64,000 bases of DNA from NCBI GenBank assembly GCA_038206985.1, contig JBBRAH010000013.1, positions 6,212 to 70,211 of the forward strand, in the 5' to 3' direction. Position numbers and translations under genes: made by a program. The notes beneath the pieces were generated by a model, which worked only from the letters and a program-made list of their open reading frames with translations, was not told the origin of the DNA and did not search any database. Shown here piece after piece: positions 37,155 through 44,937 of this stretch. Position 1 is the first letter of the stretch, and every line of letters begins with the position of its first letter. The DNA comes from CAXMST01 sp038206985. GTDB taxonomy: Bacteria > Actinomycetota > Thermoleophilia > Solirubrobacterales > 70-9.

Positions 37155-37160
37155 TACAAT
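37155..37160 (+). promoter_or_regulatory. -10 element TACAAT of tRNA-Gln
   Basis: TACAAT ends 11 nt before the first base of the tRNA, an appropriate distance for a short 5' leader. No clear -35 box is visible. Confidence 0.55.
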
Positions 37161-37171
37161 CGCGACGTCGG

Positions 37172-37248
37172 TCCGGGGTGGTGTAACGGGTTAGCACGCG
37201 GCACTTTGGATGCCGAGGCGGTCATGGGTTCGAGTCCTCCCCCCGGAA
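37172..37248 (+). tRNA. tRNA-Gln (anticodon TTG) with atypical T-arm
   Basis: The acceptor stem TCCGGGG/CCCCGGA, D-arm (GTGT/GCAC) and anticodon arm (CGGCA-CTTTGGA-TGCCG, anticodon TTG at 37206-37208) are well formed. The T-loop TTCGAGT is normal. The flanking T-stem reads ATGGG against CCTCC, giving only three pairs including one G-U, and the variable region would be 8 nt. No CCA is encoded. Its position just upstream of glmU matches the conserved actinobacterial tRNA-Gln site, so it is probably the genuine locus, but the T-arm is odd. Confidence 0.75.
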
Positions 37249-37278
37249 TGTGGCGCTTTTCGCGCGAACGCATACAGT

Positions 37279-37332
37279 CGCTTCACTGCGAATAGCCGAC
37301 CGTATAAGTCAGTAGATCGCCTCAGAGTTCGC
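37279..37332 (+). repeat. 54-nt intergenic repeat, copy 2 (50/54 identical to 574-627)
   Basis: It begins 30 nt after the tRNA-Gln and matches copy 1 without gaps. The promoter-like pair is TTCACT (37282-37287) and TATAAG (37303-37308). The GCGAA/TTCGC pairing is kept; the GACC/GGTC hairpin is reduced to GAC/GTC by the change at 37307. A GC hairpin follows at 37339-37359, as after copy 1. Confidence 0.75.
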
Positions 37333-37338
37333 GAGTCG

Positions 37339-37359
37339 GACGGCCGCCGGCGGTCCGTC
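37339..37359 (+). terminator. GC-rich hairpin after repeat copy 2
   Basis: GACGG (37339-37343) pairs with CCGTC (37355-37359) around a CCGCC/GGCGG inner stem, followed by TTGCTAT. It could terminate the tRNA transcript or an RNA made from the repeat. The T-tract is poor. Confidence 0.45.
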
Positions 37360-37394
37360 TTGCTATCGCCAAACCGACATTCGGCTCCCGCCGC

Positions 37395-38711
37395 TCAGTC
37401 GTTCGTGGTCTTCCTCGGACGGCCGCCCTTGCTGCCGGGTTCCAGGGCCGGGCCGCTGGGGGCCGGGATGCCGAGGACGCGCATTGCCTTGAGGCCGAGG
37501 CCGAGCTTTTCGCGGCCCTCGGTGGAGTTGAGGTCGTGGCCGCAGAGTTCGCGGACGCGCTCGAGGCGGTAGCGGATCGTGTGGCGATGGGTGAAGAGGG
37601 TCTCGGCGGTCGGGGTGACGTTGCCGTCGTTCTCGAGGTAGGCCTCGACGGTGGCGACCAGCCCGGTCTCGTACTGCTCGTCGTAAGCGGAGAGCGGCTT
37701 GACGGTCTCCTCGTAGAAGCGGACCAGCTCGCCCGGGTCCTCGCTCATCGCGGGCAGCAGCAGCCGGTAGGAGCCGGTCTCCTCGAAGGCGAGCGGCGTG
37801 GTTCCCTCGGCCTCGCCGACGTTGACGGCGAGCAGCGCCTCCTTGCCGGCCCGGTAGATCTCGGTCGGATCGACCGCGTGGCGGCTGTAGCCGACCGTGA
37901 CGTCGAAGCCGGCCAGCGTGGCGCCCAGCTCGCTCTGCACCTCATGGGCGGCGCGGGCGATCTGCTCGGGCTCGGCCGTGGGAACCACTGCGGCCACCTC
38001 GCCGGCTTCGGCCACGTCACCGTGGGAGGCGTAGGCGACGGCGCCGGTGCCGCCGGCGCGGACGGCGCGCAGCGTGAGCATCAGGACCCGGGCCCGCCAC
38101 TCGCCCGGCTGGGCTGCATGCGGGTGGGCGCGCAGGTAGACGACGCCGCAGCCCTGGGAGAGATCGGTGCCGAGCTCCGTGGCCCGGGCGCGGATGTCAT
38201 CGGGATCGCTGAGGGTGCGGCCCAACAGGGCGGCGACGAAATCATGGGCCGCGGCGTCGCTGGCCCACTCCGGGGCGCGGGCGCGCTCGAGCTCGAGGCC
38301 CAGCAGGGTGGCGACCATGCGCACGGTCGCCGCGCTCGGTCCATCCTTGCCCCGCGGCCGCAGGCGCAACTCCCCTACCACCGCGTCGGCCACGCGCAAC
38401 TCGGCCTTCTCCACCCCGGCCTCGCCGTCGACGAGCTTCGTCTCTTCAGAAGCGGATGCCGCGGCAACCGCGAGAACGGCGCTGGAGCGGTCGATCAGGG
38501 CGACGCTGGAACCCAGCGCCGCGGCCGCGGCACGGGCGACGGCGGGCAGACCGGCTCCCGATTCGATCGCATCCGAGAGCGCCTCGAGGCTCCCTCCGCC
38601 CTTGCCGGCAGTGGCGCCAGGGCGTGCCGGAGCCGACGTCTCCGAGCTCTTCGAAGTCGCGCCCGAGGTAGTTTTCCGGGCCGTTTCCTTGTCACCGGAG
38701 GTGGTGGCCAC
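37395..38711 (-). CDS. PucR/CdaR-type transcriptional regulator
   Basis: 438 residues. A low-complexity N-terminus (1-40) precedes a GAF-like sensor region (about 45-160) and a GGDEF-related middle segment (about 200-290). The C-terminal PucR helix-turn-helix (about 355-410) has LVATVEAYLENDGNVTPTAETLFTHRHTIRYRLERV, a motif diagnostic of this family. It ends in a Pro/Lys tail (SKGGRPRKTTND). Such regulators control purine, polyol or amino-acid catabolism; the ligand cannot be read here. It stands alone, convergent to the tRNA/repeat region. Confidence 0.88.
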   Translation of the reverse strand: MATTSGDKETARKTTSGATSKSSETSAPARPGATAGKGGGSLEALSDAIESGAGLPAVARAAAAALGSSVALIDRSSAVLAVAAASASEETKLVDGEAGVEKAELRVADAVVGELRLRPRGKDGPSAATVRMVATLLGLELERARAPEWASDAAAHDFVAALLGRTLSDPDDIRARATELGTDLSQGCGVVYLRAHPHAAQPGEWRARVLMLTLRAVRAGGTGAVAYASHGDVAEAGEVAAVVPTAEPEQIARAAHEVQSELGATLAGFDVTVGYSRHAVDPTEIYRAGKEALLAVNVGEAEGTTPLAFEETGSYRLLLPAMSEDPGELVRFYEETVKPLSAYDEQYETGLVATVEAYLENDGNVTPTAETLFTHRHTIRYRLERVRELCGHDLNSTEGREKLGLGLKAMRVLGIPAPSGPALEPGSKGGRPRKTTND

Positions 38712-38763
38712 CCGCCAATAGTAGGGCGGGTCCGCCGATCATCGGGTTCGCGTGGGCGGCCGA

Positions 38764-38988
38764 TCAGCCGAATACGCCTGAGATCTCTTCCCAGTAGTAC
38801 ACCACGACCACGCCGACCGCGATGCCGACGGCGACCAGCGCCGCGAGGACCAGCAAAGAGAGGAGCACGGCCGTCGCCTTCTCCCAACCGCGCCCGAACG
38901 AGCCGATGGCGGGCACCAGGATCAAGGTCGCGAAAGCGAGCAGGCTGATCAGCCCCGCGCCGCCAAAGATCAGTACCTCAGTGCTCAT
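38764..38988 (-). CDS. Small two-helix membrane protein
   Basis: 74 residues with two membrane segments (about 5-30 and 38-62) joined by a short loop (GSFGRGWEKA) and ending YYWEEISGVFG. No family recognised. The ATG at 38988 overlaps the end of the DedA-PAP2 gene by 11 bp, so the two are translated together and may be functionally linked. Confidence 0.7.
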   Translation of the reverse strand: MSTEVLIFGGAGLISLLAFATLILVPAIGSFGRGWEKATAVLLSLLVLAALVAVGIAVGVVVVYYWEEISGVFG

Positions 38989-40459
38989 CCGGCTCGGGAT
39001 TGTGCCGTATGTGTGAGACGATCACCGCGGCAACCGTTGCCAGGGCGAAGGCACAGACGCCGAGACCCCAGCCGCCGGAAACGTCACTCATGAAGTGGAC
39101 CCCGAGGTAGACGCGGGTCAAACCGATCGCCACCGTGAGCAGAATTCCCGCGACCAGTAGCGCCGTACCCCCGCTCCAACCGGGCCGCAGCCGGACCGTC
39201 GCGGCAATCGCCAGCCAGGCGTAGACCACCGAGTAGGCCGCGTGCCCGCTCGGGTAGGACTGGCCACCGGCACCGATCAACGCACCGGTCTGCCGGGGCC
39301 GGTCGATGAGCGCCTTGAACTCGGGCACGGCGATCAGCAGCAAGATCACGGCCCCCACCAGAATCCCGAACTCGACCCAATGGCGCCGGACGCCGAACAC
39401 GGTCGCTGCAACTGCGGAGACAATCACGAGCGCCACCGGGCTGCCGAGCGCGGTAATTGCCTTGCAGACCGAGGTGAGCCAATCACTCCGGATGCCTCCG
39501 ACGAAGTCGATCGCCTCGGTATCACCGGCGGTCGGCCCCGGATCGTCGCCGACGATCAGCGCGAATGCGATGAAGACGAAGCCACCGACCGCGAGCGCGG
39601 CGGCCGGCCCCGTCAGCTCCAGCCCGAGCCCGCCGGGAGTCAACCGCTCCCAGAGGAAGCGCACCTGTGGACCGAGCCGCAGCAGGGGGCGCAGCCAGGC
39701 CCGCTCGCGCATCTCCTCCTCGACCTTCGCCCGGTTCTCGGCGACCCGCAGGTAGCGGACCGTGACGATGATCCCGACGACCAGCGCCACCATGAGGCCG
39801 AAGTAGAGGAAGCCCTGCTCGGCGGCGTGGATCACCGCGTCCAGATTCTGGGAGGCGAAGTAGCCGAGCAATGTGAAGAACGAGGCCCAGAGTCCCGTCC
39901 CGAGGATGCTGAACGGCGCCATCCGCGAATAGGTCATTCCCGAGCTGCCCGCGATGAAGGGGGCCAGTGCACGAACCACGCCGATGAAGCGGCCAATCAG
40001 GATCGTCTTGCCGCCGTGCCGGTCGAAGTAGCCCTCGACCTGCTCGAGGCGCTCCCGGGTGAGCTTCACCCGGTTGCCGTGCTCGAGCACGAAGCCACGC
40101 CCGAGTTTGGCGCCCAGGAAGAAGCTCGCCGTGTCGCCAAGGAAGGCGCCGCCCCAGGCAAGCGCGATCGTCAGCAGGACCGAGGTCTCGCCCTGGCCGG
40201 CGACGGCGCCGCCGAGCACGACGATCGTCTCGCCCGGCGCGACGAGTCCGACGAACGCGCCGGTCTCCAGGAACGCCAGGGCGAAGACCAGCAGGTAGGT
40301 CCACTTGCCAAGCGTGCTGGAGATATCGGCGAGCAGCTGCTGGACGTCGAACTCCGGGAAGAACGAGCGGTAGAGGAAATAGACGACGACGACGCCAGCG
40401 ACGATCGCGGCGAGCCGGACCCTGCCCTTCCTGTCCTTGGGCAGATGCATCAGAGCCAA
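38978..40459 (-). CDS. DedA-PAP2 fusion: membrane lipid transporter-like domain plus phosphatase
   Basis: 493 residues in two membrane domains. Residues about 30-215 are DedA (SNARE-associated): FLETGAFVGLVAPGETIVVLGG, the GDTASFFLGAKLGRGF loop and FIGRFIGVVRALAPFIAG-type (GRFIGVVRALAPFIAGSSGM) re-entrant segment. After a linker, residues 290-485 are a PAP2 lipid phosphatase with KALIDRPRQ, YPSGHAAYS (near 400) and TRVYLGVHFMSD, so all three catalytic motifs are present. It probably recycles or dephosphorylates a lipid such as undecaprenyl pyrophosphate; DedA proteins are linked to undecaprenyl phosphate translocation. It overlaps ispE, an isoprenoid gene, by 10 bp. Confidence 0.92.
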   Translation of the reverse strand: MALMHLPKDRKGRVRLAAIVAGVVVVYFLYRSFFPEFDVQQLLADISSTLGKWTYLLVFALAFLETGAFVGLVAPGETIVVLGGAVAGQGETSVLLTIALAWGGAFLGDTASFFLGAKLGRGFVLEHGNRVKLTRERLEQVEGYFDRHGGKTILIGRFIGVVRALAPFIAGSSGMTYSRMAPFSILGTGLWASFFTLLGYFASQNLDAVIHAAEQGFLYFGLMVALVVGIIVTVRYLRVAENRAKVEEEMRERAWLRPLLRLGPQVRFLWERLTPGGLGLELTGPAAALAVGGFVFIAFALIVGDDPGPTAGDTEAIDFVGGIRSDWLTSVCKAITALGSPVALVIVSAVAATVFGVRRHWVEFGILVGAVILLLIAVPEFKALIDRPRQTGALIGAGGQSYPSGHAAYSVVYAWLAIAATVRLRPGWSGGTALLVAGILLTVAIGLTRVYLGVHFMSDVSGGWGLGVCAFALATVAAVIVSHIRHNPEPDEH

Positions 40460-41292
40460 CTCTGGGGGGCGGTGACAATGGCGTTGGCATAGCGAGCCGG
40501 AAGCGCGGCGGCCGCAGCATCGGCCCGGGCGATGTCGGTGAAGAGCCCCACCGCAGTCGGACCGGAGCCCGTGGGGAGGGCGACCTCGGCCCCGACCTCG
40601 CGGAGAGCCTCCAGAGCCCGCTCGATATCGGGCAGCAGGCTGATTGCCGCTTCGGCGAGATCGTTGACGAGCAGCTCCGCATAGCCCAGCGGTGAGGCTC
40701 CTCGCACGGCGGCGGCATGCAGCCTCGTGGCGAGCTCATCGAGCTCCTCAGCACCACGCGCCGCGCCCAGCCGGTCGGCCTCCGCGAACACCTCGGGCGT
40801 TGAGAGGCCGCGCTCGTCGGGAATCAGCACCGCCGCCCACTCTCCCGGTTCCGGCAGGGGCTCCAGGCGCTCGCCGGCGCCGCGGACCAGGGCGAAGACG
40901 GGATCGATCTGGGAGGGGACGTCGGCGCCGATCCGGGCCGCGATCGAGGCGAGCGTCTGCGGCTCGATCTCGTCCGCGGCCAGGCGCAACACCGCGGCGG
41001 CGTCGGCGCTGCCACCACCCAGTCCGGCGGCCACTGGGACTCGCTTGTCGATCTCGATCCGGACAGGGTCGGCCGCCCAGCCGGCCGCGCGCAACTCCCG
41101 CAATGCGACGTCGGCGAGGTTGGGAACGGAAACCGTCCCGCAGACCACCTCGTCGGAGCCGTCACTCGCGGGCCCGACCGTGATCCTGTCGGCCAGGGTG
41201 AGCGGCTGAAACAGCGAGCAGAGCTCATGCAGGCCGTCCTCCCTCGTCGGTCCCACGTACAGGCAGAGGTTGAGCTTGGCCGGGGCGATCAC
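40450..41292 (-). CDS. ispE: 4-diphosphocytidyl-2-C-methyl-D-erythritol kinase
   Basis: 280 residues, GHMP kinase of the non-mevalonate isoprenoid pathway, phosphorylating CDP-methylerythritol. N-terminal APAKLNLCLYVGPTREDGLH, ATP-binding VPVAAGLGGGSADAAAVLR (about 88-106) and C-terminal LPTGSGPTAVGLF are intact. ATG at 41292 overlaps the rsmA stop by 4 bp. The rsmA-ispE pair is conserved in actinobacteria. Confidence 0.95.
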   Translation of the reverse strand: MIAPAKLNLCLYVGPTREDGLHELCSLFQPLTLADRITVGPASDGSDEVVCGTVSVPNLADVALRELRAAGWAADPVRIEIDKRVPVAAGLGGGSADAAAVLRLAADEIEPQTLASIAARIGADVPSQIDPVFALVRGAGERLEPLPEPGEWAAVLIPDERGLSTPEVFAEADRLGAARGAEELDELATRLHAAAVRGASPLGYAELLVNDLAEAAISLLPDIERALEALREVGAEVALPTGSGPTAVGLFTDIARADAAAAALPARYANAIVTAPQSWL

Positions 41293-42104
41293 TGCAGGGC
41301 CTCGGCGAGTTGCAGATGCAGCGGCGGCGCCAGCATCTCGGCCCGCGCATCCTGGGGCATGCCGATCGCGCGCAGCGCCTCGCGGGCGTTGTGGCGGATC
41401 TCCGCCGGCCTGGGTCGCGGCACCGGCTCCCCGGCCGCAAGTGCCTCCTCCTCGCGGCGGGAGGCGGCCAGCTCCAGCGACTTCGGGATCGTCTTGCGCC
41501 GGTGGGCGAAGGAGTCCCTGATCAACTCGATGCTGCGGCCACTGGGGGCCGGACCCCGCCGCCTCAGGGCGAGCAGCGCCGAGTCGACCCTGGGTCGGGG
41601 GACGAATACCGCCGGATCGACCTTGCGCAGCATCCGCACCTCGCAGCTGAGCTGCAGCACCACGCTCGGCGAGCCGTAGGTGCGCGAGCCCGGGCGCGCC
41701 CGCAGACGCTCGGCGATCTCGCGCTGGACCATCACGGTCCAGCGCCGCAGAGAGGGCAGTTCGGCGACGGTCTTGAGTAACAGGGGCGTGGCCACTGAGT
41801 ACGGAAGGTTGGCGACCATCGCGGTCGGCGCCGGGTCCAGTTCGCTCAGCTCGGTGCGCATCGCATCCGCCCAGATGATCTGCAGGGAGCCGTGATCGGC
41901 GGCAAGCGGGTCGAGGTGCTCGCGGAGGCGCTCGTCGATCTCGATCAGGTGCACGGCGCGCGCGGCCTCGACGAGCCGCCGCGTGAGCACGCCTTCCCCC
42001 CCGCCGACCTCGAGCACGACGTCCTCCTCCTCCAGCGCCGCGTCGGCGAGGATCGCGTCGAGCAGATTTCCGTCCGCGAGAAAGTTCTGGCCGAGCCTCA
42101 CCAC
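41289..42104 (-). CDS. rsmA: 16S rRNA (adenine1518/1519-N6) dimethyltransferase
   Basis: 271 residues. It dimethylates two adjacent adenines in helix 45 of 16S rRNA, a late ribosome-assembly step. LGQNFLADGNLLDAIL, SAM-binding VVLEVGGGEGVLTRRLVE (about 31-48), and catalytic NLPYSVATPLL (near 100) are intact. The C-terminal helical domain is complete. GTG at 42104 gives the usual start; it lies 40 bp after tatD. Also called ksgA; loss gives kasugamycin resistance in other bacteria. Confidence 0.95.
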   Translation of the reverse strand: MVRLGQNFLADGNLLDAILADAALEEEDVVLEVGGGEGVLTRRLVEAARAVHLIEIDERLREHLDPLAADHGSLQIIWADAMRTELSELDPAPTAMVANLPYSVATPLLLKTVAELPSLRRWTVMVQREIAERLRARPGSRTYGSPSVVLQLSCEVRMLRKVDPAVFVPRPRVDSALLALRRRGPAPSGRSIELIRDSFAHRRKTIPKSLELAASRREEEALAAGEPVPRPRPAEIRHNAREALRAIGMPQDARAEMLAPPLHLQLAEALQ

Positions 42105-42144
42105 GAGCTCACCGGGCCCCGCCCTCCTTGGCCGCTGGGGCCGT

Positions 42145-42921
42145 TCACCAGCCGAACAGCCTCGCCGCGTTGGCCTCGATCACGCGCTCCTGCTCGAAGG
42201 GGTCAACCCCGCGCGCCTCGGCCACGACCTCGGCGGTGAGCACTACGTTGGCCGGCTCGTTGCGCTTGCCGCGAACCTCCTGCGGCGCCAGATAGGGACT
42301 GTCGGTCTCGACCAGAAGCAGTTCGTCGGGCACCAGAGCCGCCGCCTCGCGCAACTCCTCCGCCTTCGGGTAGGTCACGTTGCCTGCGAAGGAGACGTAC
42401 CAGCCATGCTTGACCGCTGTCTCCGCCTGGGCGGGGCCCGCGCTGAAACAGTGCAGGATCACCTCGACACCCTCGGCCTCGGCCTCGAGCAGTTCGAAGC
42501 AGCCGCTGACCGCCTCGCCGGCCCCGGGCCCGGCGCTGTCGCGCATGTGGATCACGAGCGGCTTGCCGACCCCGCGGGCGATCGCGATCTGTGCCTCGAA
42601 GGCGCGGACCTGGTCGCCGCGCGGGGCGTTGTCGCGGTAGTAGTCGAGCCCGGTCTCACCGATCGCCCTGACCAACGGGTCGGCGGCGAGCTCGCGGATC
42701 GCCCCGGCGGCGTCATCGTCGAAGCCCGTGGCGGAGTTGGGGTGGCGGCCGACTGCGGCGAAGACCTCGTCGAACTGCCGGGCCGCCTCGATCGCCTCGA
42801 CGTTGGAGCGCTCATCCATCCCGACGGTGAGGATGCGGCGCACGCCGTTCTGCTGAGCGGAGGCGACGAGGTCAGCGTCCGGGGGCTCGCAGGCGCCGAG
42901 GTGGGCGTGGGTATCGACCAT
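42145..42921 (-). CDS. tatD: TatD family metal-dependent DNase
   Basis: 258 residues, TIM-barrel hydrolase with VDTHAHLG (metal His pair, residues 2-9), GETGLDYYRD, HMRDS, LHCFSAG and VETDSPYLAP, giving the full set of metal ligands. TatD proteins are 3'-5' exonucleases or D-aminoacyl hydrolase relatives. The ATG at 42921 follows TAGACT by 7 nt; the further upstream open frame lacks the domain. metG-tatD-rsmA-ispE order is conserved, here with the beta-helix gene between metG and tatD. Confidence 0.93.
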   Translation of the reverse strand: MVDTHAHLGACEPPDADLVASAQQNGVRRILTVGMDERSNVEAIEAARQFDEVFAAVGRHPNSATGFDDDAAGAIRELAADPLVRAIGETGLDYYRDNAPRGDQVRAFEAQIAIARGVGKPLVIHMRDSAGPGAGEAVSGCFELLEAEAEGVEVILHCFSAGPAQAETAVKHGWYVSFAGNVTYPKAEELREAAALVPDELLLVETDSPYLAPQEVRGKRNEPANVVLTAEVVAEARGVDPFEQERVIEANAARLFGW

Positions 42922-42928
42922 CGGCAGG

Positions 42929-42934
42929 AGTCTA
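42929..42934 (-). promoter_or_regulatory. -10 element TAGACT for tatD, leaderless promoter
   Basis: TAGACT on the minus strand ends 7 nt before the ATG at 42921; no Shine-Dalgarno is present. Confidence 0.5.
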
Positions 42935-42970
42935 GGCGGGCGCTCCCCGGGCCGGGCCCGGCTGTCGCCT

Positions 42971-44254
42971 TCAGCGGAAGCGGTAGGTGCGGCGGTCCTT
43001 GCCGGCAAAAAGGAGCTCGTCGACCGCCGCCGCCTTGACCGTGAGCTTGGCCTTGTGCTTGCCCTTCTTCAGCTTCTTCGCCGTGCGCTTGCCGAGCTTG
43101 AAAGTCAGCTTGCCCGCGCCACCCCGGGATGCGGTCCCGGTGGCGCTGCCCGCGGAGCGCTTCCGCTTGCCGATCTTCAACTTGGCCACGCCCTCGACGG
43201 AGCAGTCCGCCGCCGGGCATGTGAACTTGACGCGCAGCTTCTTCCCCGCCCTGAGCTTGCCCGAGCTGAGCACGATCAGCGAGTCCGAAGCACTCGACTC
43301 GTCGGCGCCGATGTCCATGGCGGAACCCTGAAGGCGCGGCGATCCCTCGATATCGAGTGGACCCGAACTGTCGCCCGTGCCGGCATCGATGGTCACCGAG
43401 CCGGGAAGCTGGCGGAAGTCCTGAGCCCCGGCCGCCGCGAACAGCGGCGCGTCGGACTGCATACCCGCGCCGGGCGCCAAAACGGCATCGGCGCCGATCG
43501 CCTGCTCACCGCTGGAGTTGGTCTGGCTCGCCGTCAAGGTTGCTGTTTGCGCGGCCTGGCTGTCGTAGGCGGCAAGACCCGCAGCACCCCCTCTGGCGAT
43601 CGAGTTGATGACGGTGATGACAGGGTTGGTCGCCCAGTTGTTGTCGGCGACGATCGCGGATGACGCGTCCCCCAAGGCGATCGCGGTCGAGTTGCGCACC
43701 GTGAAGCTGCCGCCGAGCATCCCCGATGCGTAACTGTCCTCGACGAAGGCGACGCTGTTGAGGATCTGGGAGCCGGCACCCGCGAAGAGCGCTCCGCGTG
43801 CGCTGATGCCGAAGGCCAGGGCCGAGGTGCGGGAGATCACTCCGTCCGCGCCGACCTGGACTGCGAAGCCAAAATCACCGGGGTTGGTGGTCTCGACATC
43901 GAGGTTCCGGAGAGTGACGTTGGAGCTACCGTTGATGGTGCCGATACCCGAGCCAACGATCCGCGGCCGCGCACCGGGGTCCGCCGCCTCGACGGAAGTG
44001 CCCGCCAGCGGCATGAGGGCCGTCCCGACGTTGTAGGTGCCTCCCGCGAGCAGCACCCTGTCGCTATTCGTGACGCTACCGCCATTGACCGCGTCGGTGA
44101 TCGAGCAGGGATTTGCCTCGGGGCACGTCGCCTCCGGGCCGCTGCCCGCGGGGGAGGCATACCTGTTCGCCCCGAGTGCGGGTGACGCGAGAACGGACAC
44201 CACGAGAGTCGCTGCGACGAAGGCCCCACCTGCAGTTCGAAACACCTTTCGCAC
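42971..44254 (-). CDS. Secreted right-handed beta-helix protein with basic C-terminal domain
   Basis: About 427 residues. GTG at 44254 gives a clean signal peptide (MRKVF..., hydrophobic VAATLVVSVLA, cleavage at ALGA|N); a GTG at 44293 is possible but falls too close to its -10 element. Residues about 30-320 are parallel beta-helix coils with NVTLRNLDVETT, ILNSVAFVEDS and a terminal GPLDIEGSPRLQGSAMDIGADE choice-of-anchor motif. Residues 340-427 are a Lys/Gly-rich beta domain (GKLRAGKKLRVKFTC). It is probably a cell-surface or extracellular carbohydrate-associated protein. Confidence 0.8.
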   Translation of the reverse strand: MRKVFRTAGGAFVAATLVVSVLASPALGANRYASPAGSGPEATCPEANPCSITDAVNGGSVTNSDRVLLAGGTYNVGTALMPLAGTSVEAADPGARPRIVGSGIGTINGSSNVTLRNLDVETTNPGDFGFAVQVGADGVISRTSALAFGISARGALFAGAGSQILNSVAFVEDSYASGMLGGSFTVRNSTAIALGDASSAIVADNNWATNPVITVINSIARGGAAGLAAYDSQAAQTATLTASQTNSSGEQAIGADAVLAPGAGMQSDAPLFAAAGAQDFRQLPGSVTIDAGTGDSSGPLDIEGSPRLQGSAMDIGADESSASDSLIVLSSGKLRAGKKLRVKFTCPAADCSVEGVAKLKIGKRKRSAGSATGTASRGGAGKLTFKLGKRTAKKLKKGKHKAKLTVKAAAVDELLFAGKDRRTYRFR

Positions 44255-44308
44255 TCCTATGCTTTCCCGAAATTTGACGCCCCTTGTATGCACCAGAGAC
44301 TACGCGGT

Positions 44309-44314
44309 TATGCT
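44309..44314 (+). promoter_or_regulatory. -10 element TATGCT, leaderless promoter
   Basis: TATGCT ends 9 nt before the ATG at 44324. A minus-strand TAGTCT (44302-44297) lies 7 bp away and faces the beta-helix gene, so two promoters diverge here. Confidence 0.5.
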
Positions 44315-44323
44315 CAGAACACA

Positions 44324-44935
44324 ATGGCCGGCGAGCGAGACCACGAGGCGGGATCCGAAACGGAAGCCGGCGAGTGGCGGGAAATGGCAACACCGCGCAT
44401 CCCACCGGCTGAAAAGGACGAGATCCACTTCCTGATCCGGCCGCTGATCGCGATCGCCGGGCGTGCGGTTGGCGGGCCTCCGCCGAACATCTTCACCACC
44501 CTCGCGCGGCACGGCAAGCTCTTCGCCCCCTGGCTCCTGTTCGCCGGCCGCCTGATGCCCGGCGGTAGCCTGCCTCGGCGTGACACCGAACTGGTGATCC
44601 TCCGGGTCGCTCACAACACCCGCTGCCGCTACGAGTGGAATCACCACGTGCGCATCGGCGCCAAGGCGGGGCTCACCCCCGCGGTGATCGAGCGGGTCAA
44701 GGGCGGCCCCGGAGCCGGCGGCTGGAGCGAGCGCGAGCAGGCGCTGCTCGAGGCGACCGATGAGTTGCACGCCGAGAACTTCATCTGCGACGCGACCTGG
44801 GCACGGCTCAGCGAGTTTCTCGAGCACCGCGAACTGATCGAGCTCTGCATGCTCGCCGGCCACTACGAGATGCTCGCCGGCACGATCAACAGCGCCGGGA
44901 TCCAGCCCGAGCGCACCTCTGACCGCGGCGACTGA
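44324..44935 (+). CDS. Carboxymuconolactone decarboxylase family protein
   Basis: 203 residues with an all-helical CMD/AhpD-like fold. RDTELVILRVAHNTRCRYEWNHHVRIG (about 88-114) is the family core. The paired CxxC of peroxidase-type AhpD proteins is absent, so a hydrolase or decarboxylase role is more likely than peroxidase. Members include 4-carboxymuconolactone decarboxylase and uncharacterised oxidoreductase partners. ATG at 44324 is chosen because of the TATGCT element; the frame opens 12 codons earlier. It ends 2 bp before the convergent metG stop. Confidence 0.85.
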   Translation: MAGERDHEAGSETEAGEWREMATPRIPPAEKDEIHFLIRPLIAIAGRAVGGPPPNIFTTLARHGKLFAPWLLFAGRLMPGGSLPRRDTELVILRVAHNTRCRYEWNHHVRIGAKAGLTPAVIERVKGGPGAGGWSEREQALLEATDELHAENFICDATWARLSEFLEHRELIELCMLAGHYEMLAGTINSAGIQPERTSDRGD

Positions 44936-44937
44936 CG

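Noticed and set aside
37108..37197. HNH gene starting upstream at 37197
   Set aside because: That extension would overlap the tRNA-Gln gene and adds residues not found in the family; the family N-terminus fits a start at 37107 or 37113.
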